Source: JAGOBX01 sp017999075 [NCBI: Candidatus Babelota bacterium] (GTDB lineage: Bacteria; JAGOBX01). From it: DNA of 5,580 bases. The position numbers were made by a program, and so were the translations under genes. This document shows, in pieces, positions 1 through 5,580 of the stretch (position 1 is the first letter of the stretch; every line of letters begins with the position of its first letter). Where the stretch lies: NCBI GenBank assembly GCA_017999075.1, contig JAGOBX010000270.1, positions 1-5,580 of the forward strand, given 5' to 3'. The notes below the pieces were generated by a model that was not told where the DNA came from, ran no database searches, and worked only from the letters and a program-made list of their open reading frames with translations.

Positions 1-784
1 GCGCAAGCATAGCTAAATTAATATTCGATAACAACGATTTTTTAGTTTTATTCAATATTTCTTCGGCAAAATCTGTATCTCCGATTATTGAAGCAGAAGA
101 AATCTGATTCTCATTTTGAACACCTAAAAAATTATATGTTTCTTCAAGCCTGTTTTGATACGCGCCTATTTCAGACCTGTATTCTGAAACTTTTTCAATA
201 CTATCATCAGCTTTTTGAATGGACTGTTGGGCAGCGCTTTGCGAACTTATATCAAAATTATTCAATCCTAAACTTGAAGCATCAATGTTTGCTAAATTCA
301 TTGAAATGTTTTCTCCGCTGTTTGCTCCTGCCTGTGTTTCAAAATCTCCGGTTCCTAATTCAAAACTTCCGTTCAAAAGTTTTTGCCCGTTAAATTCAAC
401 TGAATCAGACAGCCTGTCAAGTTCTTCAACAAGCTGATCAGCTTCTGCCTGAAGAAGTTCCCTGTCATCATCAGTTAACGTCCCATTTGAAGATTGAACC
501 GCAAGTTCTCTTAACCTGCCTTGTATACTTGAAACAGCCTCAAATCCCCCTTCCGCAACCTGCATTACTGAATATGCGTCCTGAACATTATAAACAGCCT
601 GCTGTTCCCCTGAAATCTGAGATACCATACGAGCAAGTACTGCAAGTCCGGCAGCATTATCTCCCGCATTATTGATTTGCAACCCGGAAGACATTTTCTG
701 CATTGATTTCATTAAATTATTCTGGTTCAGTTCAAACATCCGGTTTGTAAAACTTTGATTAACTCCATTTAATCCGTTCAGCAT
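1..784 (-). CDS. fliC: Flagellin (3' end cut by window edge)
   Basis: Structural subunit of the flagellar filament, exported through the flagellar type III apparatus. 261 codons are in the window; the frame is open to base 1 and about 20-25 residues (rest of the C-terminal D0 helix) should follow. The start at 784 is set by GAGGGAGGG six bases upstream. Residues 1-140 form the N-terminal D0/D1 region: SSGLQINNAGDNAAGLAV (35-52), the GRLRELAVQ helix (89-97), which resembles the TLR5-recognised segment of enterobacterial flagellins, and EFNGQKLL (130-137). A very short central part (about 140-180) includes the conserved QAGANSGENI. The C-terminal D1 helix carries EIGAYQNRLEET (205-216), then GDTDFAEE (235-242). 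There is no D2/D3 insertion, so the protein is a minimal flagellin. The N-terminus MLNGLNGVNQ is unlike the usual MxINTN start. It is visibly less AT-rich than its neighbours. Family assignment is secure; which paralog it is cannot be told. Confidence 0.96.
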   Translation of the reverse strand, partial: MLNGLNGVNQSFTNRMFELNQNNLMKSMQKMSSGLQINNAGDNAAGLAVLARMVSQISGEQQAVYNVQDAYSVMQVAEGGFEAVSSIQGRLRELAVQSSNGTLTDDDRELLQAEADQLVEELDRLSDSVEFNGQKLLNGSFELGTGDFETQAGANSGENISMNLANIDASSLGLNNFDISSQSAAQQSIQKADDSIEKVSEYRSEIGAYQNRLEETYNFLGVQNENQISSASIIGDTDFAEEILNKTKKSLLSNINLAMLA

Positions 785-790
785 AATTTT

Positions 791-799
791 CCCTCCCTC
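791..799 (-). promoter_or_regulatory. Strong Shine-Dalgarno of flagellin, two GGA motifs after a T8 tract
   Basis: On the minus strand GAGGGAGGG lies six bases before the ATG at 784 and follows eight T residues (807-800). It fixes the start codon. The two GGA triplets inside it are the core recognised by CsrA-type RNA-binding proteins, which control flagellin translation in some bacteria; such control here is only an inference. Confidence 0.8.
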
Positions 800-844
800 A
801 AAAAAAATTACTTTTACAAATAATTTATTTAAAATTCATACTTA

Positions 845-1378
845 TTATTTTACAGTTCGGTATTTTTCAATGCCTTCAACAAATACAATTTCTCCAAAAT
901 ACATTCTATGGTAATCAGAACCATTATACACATTTTCAATTTCACTCGATATAAATCTCATAGGTTTAAAATCATCAAAATATATTTTTTTGCATTCTAT
1001 AGATAATTCTGATTCTTTATATGAAGGCGCGCATATTTTTTTCGATTTTACAGGAGTTAATCCTGTCTCTTTTATTTTATCTGTTGTTCTGCCTGTTTTA
1101 GTGCCGCAAACAGTTAGTTTATTCCTGAAATTTTCAGAAAAAGATGATAATGTGAATGTATTGAATTTTTCTATAAACTCAAAAGTATATCTTGACGGCC
1201 TTACAACAATTATAGCTATAGGCTTATCCCACATGATTCCAAATCCGCCCCACGCAACAGTCATCATATTAAAATTTTTCGCTTCAAATTCACCGGAAGT
1301 AAGTAGTAACCATTGATTTTTCCATAAATTAAAAGTATTGGTGCTAAATTCATTAAAAGGAATTTCTATACGTTCCAT
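845..1378 (-). CDS. Flavin reductase-like FMN-binding split-barrel protein
   Basis: 177 residues, the usual length for flavin reductase/flavoredoxin-type proteins, cytosolic, with no signal peptide or membrane segment. The family binds FMN in a split beta-barrel and either reduces flavin with NAD(P)H or acts as an electron carrier. Family signs in order: LLLTSGEFEAKNFNMMTVAW (24-43), the first strands and flavin-facing segment; PIAIIVVRPSRYTFEFIE (53-70); FTLSSF (75-80); the conserved GTKTGRTTDKIKETGLTP (92-109), matching the common GxxSGRDxDKxxxxGLTP motif; and SIECKKIY (126-133). The start at 1378 has GGAGG (1392-1388) nine bases upstream. The gene lies between the flagellin-like gene (114-base gap) and flagellin (60-base gap, no clear terminator), so it could be cotranscribed with flagellin, although a flagellar role is not expected from the family. 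Substrate and partner are unknown. Confidence 0.88.
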   Translation of the reverse strand: MERIEIPFNEFSTNTFNLWKNQWLLLTSGEFEAKNFNMMTVAWGGFGIMWDKPIAIIVVRPSRYTFEFIEKFNTFTLSSFSENFRNKLTVCGTKTGRTTDKIKETGLTPVKSKKICAPSYKESELSIECKKIYFDDFKPMRFISSEIENVYNGSDYHRMYFGEIVFVEGIEKYRTVK

Positions 1379-1384
1379 TATAAA

Positions 1385-1392
1385 TTTCCTCC
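1385..1392 (-). promoter_or_regulatory. Shine-Dalgarno of the flavin reductase-like gene
   Basis: GGAGGAAA on the minus strand, with GGAGG nine bases before the ATG at 1378. It supports that start; no alternative in-frame start nearby has a comparable site. Confidence 0.75.
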
Positions 1393-1446
1393 AAAATTAT
1401 TCTAATCATTACATTTTTTATTATTTTATATTTTATTAAATCAAAC

Positions 1447-1479
1447 AAAAAAACTTTTTATTATTTTTCTTTAATAAAA
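1447..1479 (-). terminator. Possible AU-only intrinsic terminator after the flagellin-like gene
   Basis: Fourteen bases past the stop codon, an 8-bp perfect inverted repeat (arms 1479-1472 and 1463-1456, 8-base loop) is followed on the minus strand by A, G and then seven T residues (1453-1447). The layout is that of an intrinsic terminator, but the stem contains no G or C and would be weak. Inverted repeats of this length are expected by chance in such AT-rich DNA, so the call rests mainly on the T7 run and position. Confidence 0.35.
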
Positions 1480-1492
1480 TAAAATAAAATCA

Positions 1493-2377
1493 TTAAGCTA
1501 TAAAATTATATACCATTCCTTTTTGCGTTTTATTTGTTACAACGCTGAAATTCAATTTTTGGTCTTTAATATCTTCTTTATTCAATTTTGCTTCCACATT
1601 AGATAATTCCTGCGATGATAAAGTCGCTTCAATGTTATGTCTGTATATTTCTATTTTTCTTTTTATACTTTCTAACTTTTCAATATAATTATCGCTGTTC
1701 TCTTTTTCATTAACAGCTATTGTTTCAAGTTCTGTTAATCGTTTTATAAACTCTACTTTTCCTTCATCAGTATTAAGTTCAATTTCGTCAAGTTTATAAG
1801 TTTTATATCCCAGCTCAACAGGAATATTTATCTGAACAAAAGGTTCTTCCTGTATAGCAGTATGTATTATTATCTTATTATAGATAAGCGCGGGATTTAA
1901 TTTTGCATCAAACCTTTTTCTGAAATCAGTGCGGGCTCTTACTCTACGTCTGAATTCAATATTTTTTTTGAAATCTTCAGTGGTTAATAGTCTTAAATAC
2001 TTTATCCTTGTAGAATCTACAAGATATTTAATGCTTATCTTCCATTGATTATAAAGATTGGCGATTTGTTCGTCAGTGTATTCTTTAGATTTGACTATAA
2101 ATTCTTTTGCTTGTTTAACATATTGATCGTATTTCTCAAGACCATCGCGTGCAAACCTCAACATTTCAAGGGCTTTCTTAATATTGCTGAGAGAATATGT
2201 ACTTTTTTCAAATCTGAATTTTAGTTCCCCTGCAATTTCTTCTTTTTTCCTGGGTTTGGTTTCATTTAAAACCACTACCCGTACATTCTCTGCTTTAGGT
2301 TCAAATTTTTCTTTTAAATCCCTTAAAAACAGAAGTTTCTGGTAGTTTAGTATACCTTCAACATTATTTATCTGCAT
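1493..2377 (-). CDS. Uncharacterised protein, probable divergent flagellin-like (D1 domain) protein
   Basis: 294 residues; not recognised as a named family. The ATG at 2377 is chosen because AGGGAGGGGAGG lies just upstream; an in-frame TTG at 2413 has no such site. The protein is highly charged, mostly helical by eye, with no signal peptide or membrane segment. By eye it follows the flagellin at 1-784: NIKKALEMLRFARDGLE (65-81) against NVQDAYSVMQVAEGGFE (66-82); EFIVKS (92-97) against ELAVQS; TDE (101-103) against TDD; DSTRIKYLRLL (121-131) against DSVEFNGQKLL. C-terminally IEK..I..Y....E.T (232-252) matches IEK..I..Y....E.T (196-216) without gaps, then I.D (270-272) and NKTQK (282-286) against NKTKK. 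It ends about 25-28 residues before a flagellin would, losing the end of D0. Residues 142-156 are arginine-rich where flagellins have QAGAN. Inference: filament-related or regulatory flagellin paralog, perhaps non-polymerising; a FlgL-like origin is also possible. Confidence 0.6.
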   Translation of the reverse strand: MQINNVEGILNYQKLLFLRDLKEKFEPKAENVRVVVLNETKPRKKEEIAGELKFRFEKSTYSLSNIKKALEMLRFARDGLEKYDQYVKQAKEFIVKSKEYTDEQIANLYNQWKISIKYLVDSTRIKYLRLLTTEDFKKNIEFRRRVRARTDFRKRFDAKLNPALIYNKIIIHTAIQEEPFVQINIPVELGYKTYKLDEIELNTDEGKVEFIKRLTELETIAVNEKENSDNYIEKLESIKRKIEIYRHNIEATLSSQELSNVEAKLNKEDIKDQKLNFSVVTNKTQKGMVYNFIA

Positions 2378-2380
2378 AAA

Positions 2381-2392
2381 CCTCCCCTCCCT
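2381..2392 (-). promoter_or_regulatory. Double Shine-Dalgarno deciding the start of the flagellin-like gene
   Basis: The minus strand reads AGGGAGGGGAGG, two overlapping SD cores; GGAGG at 2390-2386 sits eight bases before the ATG at 2377 (ideal), while 2385-2381 is only three bases away. This supports the ATG at 2377 over the in-frame TTG at 2413. Like the flagellin leader it is G-rich with two GGA motifs. Confidence 0.8.
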
Positions 2393-2470
2393 GAAAGGTC
2401 TAATTATTCTCAAATAATTCCAGCAACAAAACAGTAACTTTTTTAATATACCTTTATTCCATTTTAAAAC

Positions 2471-2508
2471 TAATACAATAAAAATAATCTATCCTAATTA
2501 TTGTATTA
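2471..2508. repeat. Perfect 11-bp inverted repeat between the peptidase and flagellin-like genes
   Basis: TAATACAATAA at 2471-2481 is repeated as its exact reverse complement at 2498-2508, with a 16-base spacer. It lies 25 bases past the peptidase stop codon and about 95 bases before the flagellin-like start. It may be an operator, a weak hairpin at the end of the rho-peptidase transcript, or chance. No T-run follows on the minus strand (GTTTTAAAA only), so it is not a classic terminator. Confidence 0.55.
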
Positions 2509-2530
2509 TATAATTTTTTAATATTATATA
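2507..2530. repeat. Second AT-only inverted repeat just past the peptidase stop
   Basis: An 8-bp perfect inverted repeat: TATATAAT at 2507-2514 and ATTATATA at 2523-2530, with an 8-base loop. It begins three bases after the peptidase stop and overlaps the end of the 11-bp repeat by two bases. Repeats of this size occur by chance in such AT-rich sequence; a role in mRNA 3'-end formation is possible but weakly supported. Confidence 0.3.
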
Positions 2531-2532
2531 TC

Positions 2533-3600
2533 TCATTTTCCTAATACAATCATTGGATCTATATGCCTGTCCCATCTCCTTACTTCAAAATGCAAATGCG
2601 GGCCTGTTACCCTTCCGGTAACTCCCATTGCACCGATTAATTCTCCCTGATCAACCCATTCCCCCAACTTTATATTAAATTTGGATAAATGAGTATACAC
2701 TGTAGAATAACCTTGATTATGCTTTAAAATTATAACTTTTCCATAACCTCGTATAAAATCTCTGAAATATACTCTTCCTTCTTCTGACGCATATATTTTC
2801 GTCCCTATCGGTCCGGAAATATCAAGCCCCTGATGAAAAATTTTTCTGTTATAAATCGGATGCATTCTAAAACCATAGGGAGAAGATATATTCTTCGTCG
2901 CAGACGGCCAAATAAACGATATTCCGGAAACAGTCTTCTTTTTCGGAACAGCAGGAACTTTCGCAGCAATCTTAGAAAGCATTAAAGGTTTGCTGCCAGG
3001 TATAAATATAGATTCGCCTGCTTTTAACCCTGTTTTGACTGTTATTCTGTTAACCTTTTGTAAATCTCCGGAACTTACTTTAAATTTATCAGCTATACTT
3101 TTTAAAGTATCGCCTTTCCCTACTTTAACAAGAATACCATCCATACTCGGTATCATCAATTTCTGTCCGACAGCAATCTGCCGGGTTTTCAAATTATTAT
3201 AAGCAATTATAGTTTCAACTGAAACATCATAATTTTTAGATATTGCCCATAAACTTTCGCCTTCATTTACTATATGCTGACGAGACGTAAAATATTGTGC
3301 TTTCTCCTTTTTTTCAATTTTTGGCGCGTATGTTATTATCTCTTTAGCTTCATCCAAACTTGTCGGTTCATACAAATCATCGTCAGCGTCATGCTGAACA
3401 GATTCGTCTATTCTTACCAAAGAAATTTCATCAATTTTTGAAATTGTTCTGTCTAACAATAAATCGCTGTCTATTATTTCCTGAGATGTAATCATATTGT
3501 AAGCATGAACCTCAATAGGTTCGCTTTTCCATATTACAGCGATAATTATAAGCAGCGCGCTTAAAATTAATAATATTAAAACATTAATTCGTTTTTGCAT
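2533..3600 (-). CDS. LysM-containing M23 (LytM-type) peptidoglycan metallopeptidase
   Basis: 355 residues. Peptidoglycan endopeptidase acting outside the inner membrane. Residues 1-6 are basic/polar, followed by a hydrophobic segment (7-24) without a clear signal peptidase site, so it is probably an N-terminal anchor. A charged linker (25-105) leads to LysM 1 (about 108-151, [16 protein letters not shown]) and LysM 2 (about 157-201), which bind glycan chains. The M23 domain spans about 229-351. The zinc ligands are intact: H256 and D260 in HQGLD, and H337 in HLHFEV; the catalytic-site histidines are H304 (YTHL) and H335. The domain should therefore be active, unlike degenerate NlpD/EnvC-type activators. 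Start at 3600: the only start preserving the membrane segment, though the upstream SD is poor (AGG at 3619-3617, 16 bases away), so translation may be coupled to rho, whose stop lies 23 bases upstream. Likely role: wall remodelling or cell separation; flagellar insertion is also conceivable from context. Confidence 0.93.
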   Translation of the reverse strand: MQKRINVLILLILSALLIIIAVIWKSEPIEVHAYNMITSQEIIDSDLLLDRTISKIDEISLVRIDESVQHDADDDLYEPTSLDEAKEIITYAPKIEKKEKAQYFTSRQHIVNEGESLWAISKNYDVSVETIIAYNNLKTRQIAVGQKLMIPSMDGILVKVGKGDTLKSIADKFKVSSGDLQKVNRITVKTGLKAGESIFIPGSKPLMLSKIAAKVPAVPKKKTVSGISFIWPSATKNISSPYGFRMHPIYNRKIFHQGLDISGPIGTKIYASEEGRVYFRDFIRGYGKVIILKHNQGYSTVYTHLSKFNIKLGEWVDQGELIGAMGVTGRVTGPHLHFEVRRWDRHIDPMIVLGK

Positions 3601-3623
3601 CTTTGCAAAATATTAACCTGTTT

Positions 3624-4952
3624 TTATTTTCCGTTGTGTTTCATAACCTGTAAAAAATCTATGTTGCTTTTAGTATTACCCATTTTATCAAGTATAAATT
3701 CCATTGTCGCAACTTTATCCATTTCTGCAAGAATTTTCCGTAAAATCCATACTTTATTCAATACTTCGGAATTTAGAAGAAGTTCTTCTTTTCTCGTGCC
3801 GGACTTATGTAAATCTATTGCCGGAAATACTCGCTTGTCAGAAAGACGACGGTCAAGATGTATTTCCATATTACCTGTACCTTTGAATTCTTCGAATATT
3901 ACATCATCCATTCTGGAACCTGTTTCTACAAGCGCAGTAGCAAGTATTGTCAAACTCCCGCCGAATTCTATATTTCGCGCAGCTCCGAAAAACCGTTTAG
4001 GTTTTTGAAGAGCATTAGAATCAACTCCGCCTGTTAATACTTTCCCGCTCGCAGGCACTACAGTATTATACGCTCTTGCCAGTCTCGTAATACTGTCAAG
4101 TAATATTATTACATCTTTTCCGTATTCTACAAGACGTTTAGCTTTTTCTATAACCATTTCCGCCACTTGAACGTGACGAACAGCTGGTTCATCAAATGTC
4201 GAAGAAATTACTTCTCCTTTAACTGTTCTCTCCATATCTGTTACTTCTTCAGGACGTTCATCAATCAGCAAAACTATTAAATATGCGTCTGGATGGTTCA
4301 ATGTTATAGAATTTGCTATTTTTTGTAAAAGAATTGTTTTTCCTGTACGGGGAGGAGCTACTATAACCCCGCGCTGACCAAAACCTATTGGAGCAAATAA
4401 ATCCATTATTCTCATTGATAACTCATTAGGCTGATTTTTCCGTTCAAGTTTTATATGTTTATCAGGATATAACGGTGTCAAATCATCAAACGGCATCCTT
4501 TCTTTAGTTAAATCAGGATCCATTCCGTTTATTTTCTCAATTTTCAATAAAGCAAAAAAACGTTCACTCGATTTTGGAGGTCTTATTACTCCGCTTACAG
4601 TATCTCCTTTTTTCAAATCAAAACGTTTGATTTGAGAAGGAGCAAGATATATATCATCTGGACCGGACAAATAATTATATTTGGGAGATCTTAAAAAACC
4701 AAATCCGTCAGGCAATATTTCAAGGACTCCTGTCCCTCTTATTTCTTTAGAAGTATTTTGCTCTAACTTAATTAACTCATAAATTAATTCCTGCTTTTTT
4801 AGTGTGCTGAATCCCTGCATTTTTAACGATTTGGCTATTTTCCTTAATTCTGCCATCGTCATATTCTGCAAAGTATCAATGTTCATTTCAATCGTGGGTT
4901 GCTGCCCGATTTCTTCATTTGTTGTTTCACTATTACTTACGTTTTCCGCCAT
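3624..4952 (-). CDS. rho: Transcription termination factor Rho
   Basis: 442 residues (E. coli Rho has 419). Hexameric RNA-dependent ATPase that terminates transcription. After a short acidic/polar extension (1-30) come the Rho N-terminal helical domain (about 31-66), the cold-shock-like RNA-binding domain (about 72-143) with DGFGFLR at 82-88, and the RecA-like motor. Walker A is APPRTGKT (199-206), with R202 and K205 at E. coli K181 and K184; catalytic E232 lies in LIDERPEE; Walker B is VIILLD (281-286). The Q-loop covers about 299-311 with K304; the R-loop is near 343-347; arginine residues R374 and R387 match E. coli R353 and R366. Bicyclomycin-contact positions D231 and S287 are conserved, and L229 matches the sensitive residue L208. 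All key residues are present, so it should be functional. The start at 4952 has GAGGTGAG nearby. Followed at 23 bases by the peptidase gene, probably one transcript. Confidence 0.99.
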   Translation of the reverse strand: MAENVSNSETTNEEIGQQPTIEMNIDTLQNMTMAELRKIAKSLKMQGFSTLKKQELIYELIKLEQNTSKEIRGTGVLEILPDGFGFLRSPKYNYLSGPDDIYLAPSQIKRFDLKKGDTVSGVIRPPKSSERFFALLKIEKINGMDPDLTKERMPFDDLTPLYPDKHIKLERKNQPNELSMRIMDLFAPIGFGQRGVIVAPPRTGKTILLQKIANSITLNHPDAYLIVLLIDERPEEVTDMERTVKGEVISSTFDEPAVRHVQVAEMVIEKAKRLVEYGKDVIILLDSITRLARAYNTVVPASGKVLTGGVDSNALQKPKRFFGAARNIEFGGSLTILATALVETGSRMDDVIFEEFKGTGNMEIHLDRRLSDKRVFPAIDLHKSGTRKEELLLNSEVLNKVWILRKILAEMDKVATMEFILDKMGNTKSNIDFLQVMKHNGK

Positions 4953-4954
4953 TT

Positions 4955-4962
4955 CTCACCTC
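4955..4962 (-). promoter_or_regulatory. Shine-Dalgarno of rho after a T8 tract
   Basis: GAGGTGAG on the minus strand, two bases before the ATG at 4952 (core GAGG six bases away), preceded by eight T residues (4970-4963). It confirms the rho start. The T8-GAGG arrangement is the same as at the flagellin gene start (796-810). Confidence 0.8.
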
Positions 4963-4984
4963 AAAAAAAATTATACCTCCCAAA

Positions 4985-4999
4985 TCCGGATAAACCGGA
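4985..4999 (-). other. Short GC hairpin in the rho leader
   Basis: On the minus strand TCCGG (4999-4995), loop TTTAT, CCGGA (4989-4985): a 5-bp stem with four G-C pairs, about 22 bases before the rho Shine-Dalgarno. If the region is transcribed it could be a leader hairpin or a weak end of the upstream flagellin transcript; there is no immediate T-run, so it is not called a terminator. Confidence 0.35.
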
Positions 5000-5033
5000 A
5001 AAGTTATTTATGTTATTAAAATACCTTTTTAAA

Positions 5034-5039
5034 ATTATA
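5034..5039 (-). promoter_or_regulatory. Possible -10 box for the rho transcript
   Basis: The minus strand reads TATAAT, a perfect -10 hexamer 82 bases before the rho start, preceded by TG. The bases at -35 distance (CAAAGC, 17-bp spacing) do not resemble TTGACA. Another TATAAT at 4975-4970 is too close to the SD to give a useful leader. Such hexamers arise by chance in this composition, so the call is weak. Confidence 0.25.
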
Positions 5040-5056
5040 CAGTTTGTTTTAATAAT

Positions 5057-5104
5057 GCTTTGCGCTACTCACGCATACTGCTGGTTTTTTGTACCGCCGC
5101 AAAA
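5057..5104. other. GC-richer island in the flagellin-rho intergenic gap
   Basis: Inside an otherwise AT-rich 172-base gap, this stretch is close to half G+C. On the minus strand it holds GCGGCGG, ACCAGCAG and TGCG-TGAGTAG-CGCA (4-bp stem, 7-base loop, 5077-5063 approximately), followed by AAAGC. It is open to reading as a structured 3' end of the flagellin mRNA, part of a rho leader, or an RNA element, but it matches no class I recognise, and no coding frame with a start and SD is evident. Confidence 0.35.
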
Positions 5105-5124
5105 CTTTATTTAAAATAACGTTT

Positions 5125-5580
5125 CTATCTTCCGACTCCCAACAAACTCAATACTTTTTCCATAACCATATTGCTTTGAGCTAAAGTTCCTGTTGCAGAC
5201 TGTACTAACAAATTCCCTTGAGTAAATTTAGATAATTCACTCGCAAAATCTGTATCTTCAATCGCAGCCAGCGCAGACGTGGTGTAAACTTCCTGCAAAC
5301 TTATAAAATCTCCTGCATATTGAAGTCTGTTCTGATACGCACCTATTTTAGACTGTAATTGAGATACTAAATATATAGCGTCATTTATAGTTTCTATTGC
5401 TGTAGACCCTGCAGCTCCTGTAGAATCTGATAAATTTAATGAATTTACTCCTAAAGAAGTTGAAGTCATAGTCATAAAATTCAAACTTATTGTTGCAGCT
5501 CCTGTCCACCCTACCTGTATCTGTAAACTCGCAGAACCTACTACTGATGTCCCTTTCAGTAATTGAATATTATTAAACGT
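5125..5580 (-). CDS. fliC: Flagellin, C-terminal part (5' end outside the window)
   Basis: The last 151 codons and the TAG stop of a flagellin gene; the frame is open through base 5580, so roughly 100-140 N-terminal residues lie upstream of the window. The visible part starts at FNNIQLLKG, the end of the N-terminal D1 region (compare EFNGQKLLNG in the flagellin at 1-784). A short central region with SLQIQVGWTGAATISLNF, corresponding to the usual QIGANxGQTI turn, follows. Then come the C-terminal D1 helix with KIGAYQNRLQ, IEDTDFASE, and the D0 tail LAQSNMVMEKVLSLLGVGR. The segment between the two D1 halves is only about 65 residues, so no large surface domain. W in the QIGAN-like turn is uncommon. 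It is a paralog of, not identical to, the other flagellin; relative expression cannot be told. Rho follows after 172 bases with no convincing intrinsic terminator between. Confidence 0.96.
   Translation of the reverse strand, partial: TFNNIQLLKGTSVVGSASLQIQVGWTGAATISLNFMTMTSTSLGVNSLNLSDSTGAAGSTAIETINDAIYLVSQLQSKIGAYQNRLQYAGDFISLQEVYTTSALAAIEDTDFASELSKFTQGNLLVQSATGTLAQSNMVMEKVLSLLGVGR

Noticed and set aside
88-675. Plus-strand open frames over the flagellin gene (and similar ones at 990-1316, 2990-3202, 3595-4008, 4804-5114)
   Set aside because: They lie antisense to well-supported genes or run across their starts, have no ribosome sites or recognisable motifs, and are shadows of the minus-strand coding.
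1475-1490. Three tandem AAAAT units as a variable repeat
   Set aside because: Three pentamer copies in a gap made almost wholly of A and T are expected by chance and lie outside coding or promoter-like sequence.
2378-2413. In-frame N-terminal extension of the flagellin-like protein starting at a TTG (2413)
   Set aside because: The extension is translated from the strong Shine-Dalgarno of the ATG at 2377 and has no ribosome site of its own.
4970-4975. TATAAT on the minus strand as the rho promoter -10 box
   Set aside because: A start about seven bases downstream would fall on the Shine-Dalgarno, and the -35 position reads CCGGTT; chance occurrence in AT-rich DNA is likely.
5040-5104. Possible cyclic-di-GMP (GEMM-I) riboswitch, because ACCAGCAG...GCGCAAAGC recalls the AAACC...GACGCAAAGC core
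   Set aside because: The P1b stem with GNRA loop pairs poorly, and no second helix with the expected conserved bases follows; the likeness is limited to short strings.
5125-5484. A separate short gene beginning at 5484
   Set aside because: The apparent start is an internal TTG; the frame is open and flagellin-like up to the window edge, so it is the 3' part of a longer flagellin gene.

Overview
The window is AT-rich DNA from a flagellated bacterium. The cell envelope is probably of Gram-negative type, because Rho is paired with a membrane-anchored, LysM-carrying M23 peptidoglycan hydrolase. The phylum cannot be fixed from the sequence; no gene here is diagnostic. All six genes lie on the minus strand, so transcription runs from high to low coordinates.

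In transcription order: (1) the 3' part of a flagellin gene (5125-5580, N-terminal half outside the window); (2) transcription terminator Rho (3624-4952); (3) 23 bases later, an M23 metallopeptidase with two LysM domains (2533-3600), probably cotranscribed with rho; (4) a 294-residue protein without an obvious family (1493-2377), which I read as a strongly diverged flagellin-like protein that lacks the C-terminal tail; (5) a flavin reductase-like FMN-binding protein (845-1378); (6) a second flagellin (1-784), missing only its last few residues at the window edge. The intergenic gaps (60, 114, 155, 23 and 172 bases) are very AT-rich and hold AU-only inverted repeats, strong Shine-Dalgarno sequences and one less AT-rich island. 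No tRNA, rRNA, CRISPR array, transposase or attachment site was seen, and no stretch over 300 bases lacks a gene.

Functionally this is a flagellin locus interrupted by housekeeping genes (rho, cell-wall hydrolase, flavin reductase). Both flagellins have very short variable regions, so their filament would be thin and little decorated. The most unusual item is the flagellin-like protein: it keeps the order and spacing of several D1 helix positions of its neighbour but has a basic arginine-rich segment and ends before the terminal D0 helix. No defence system or other clearly new multi-gene system was found; the rest of the region is ordinary.
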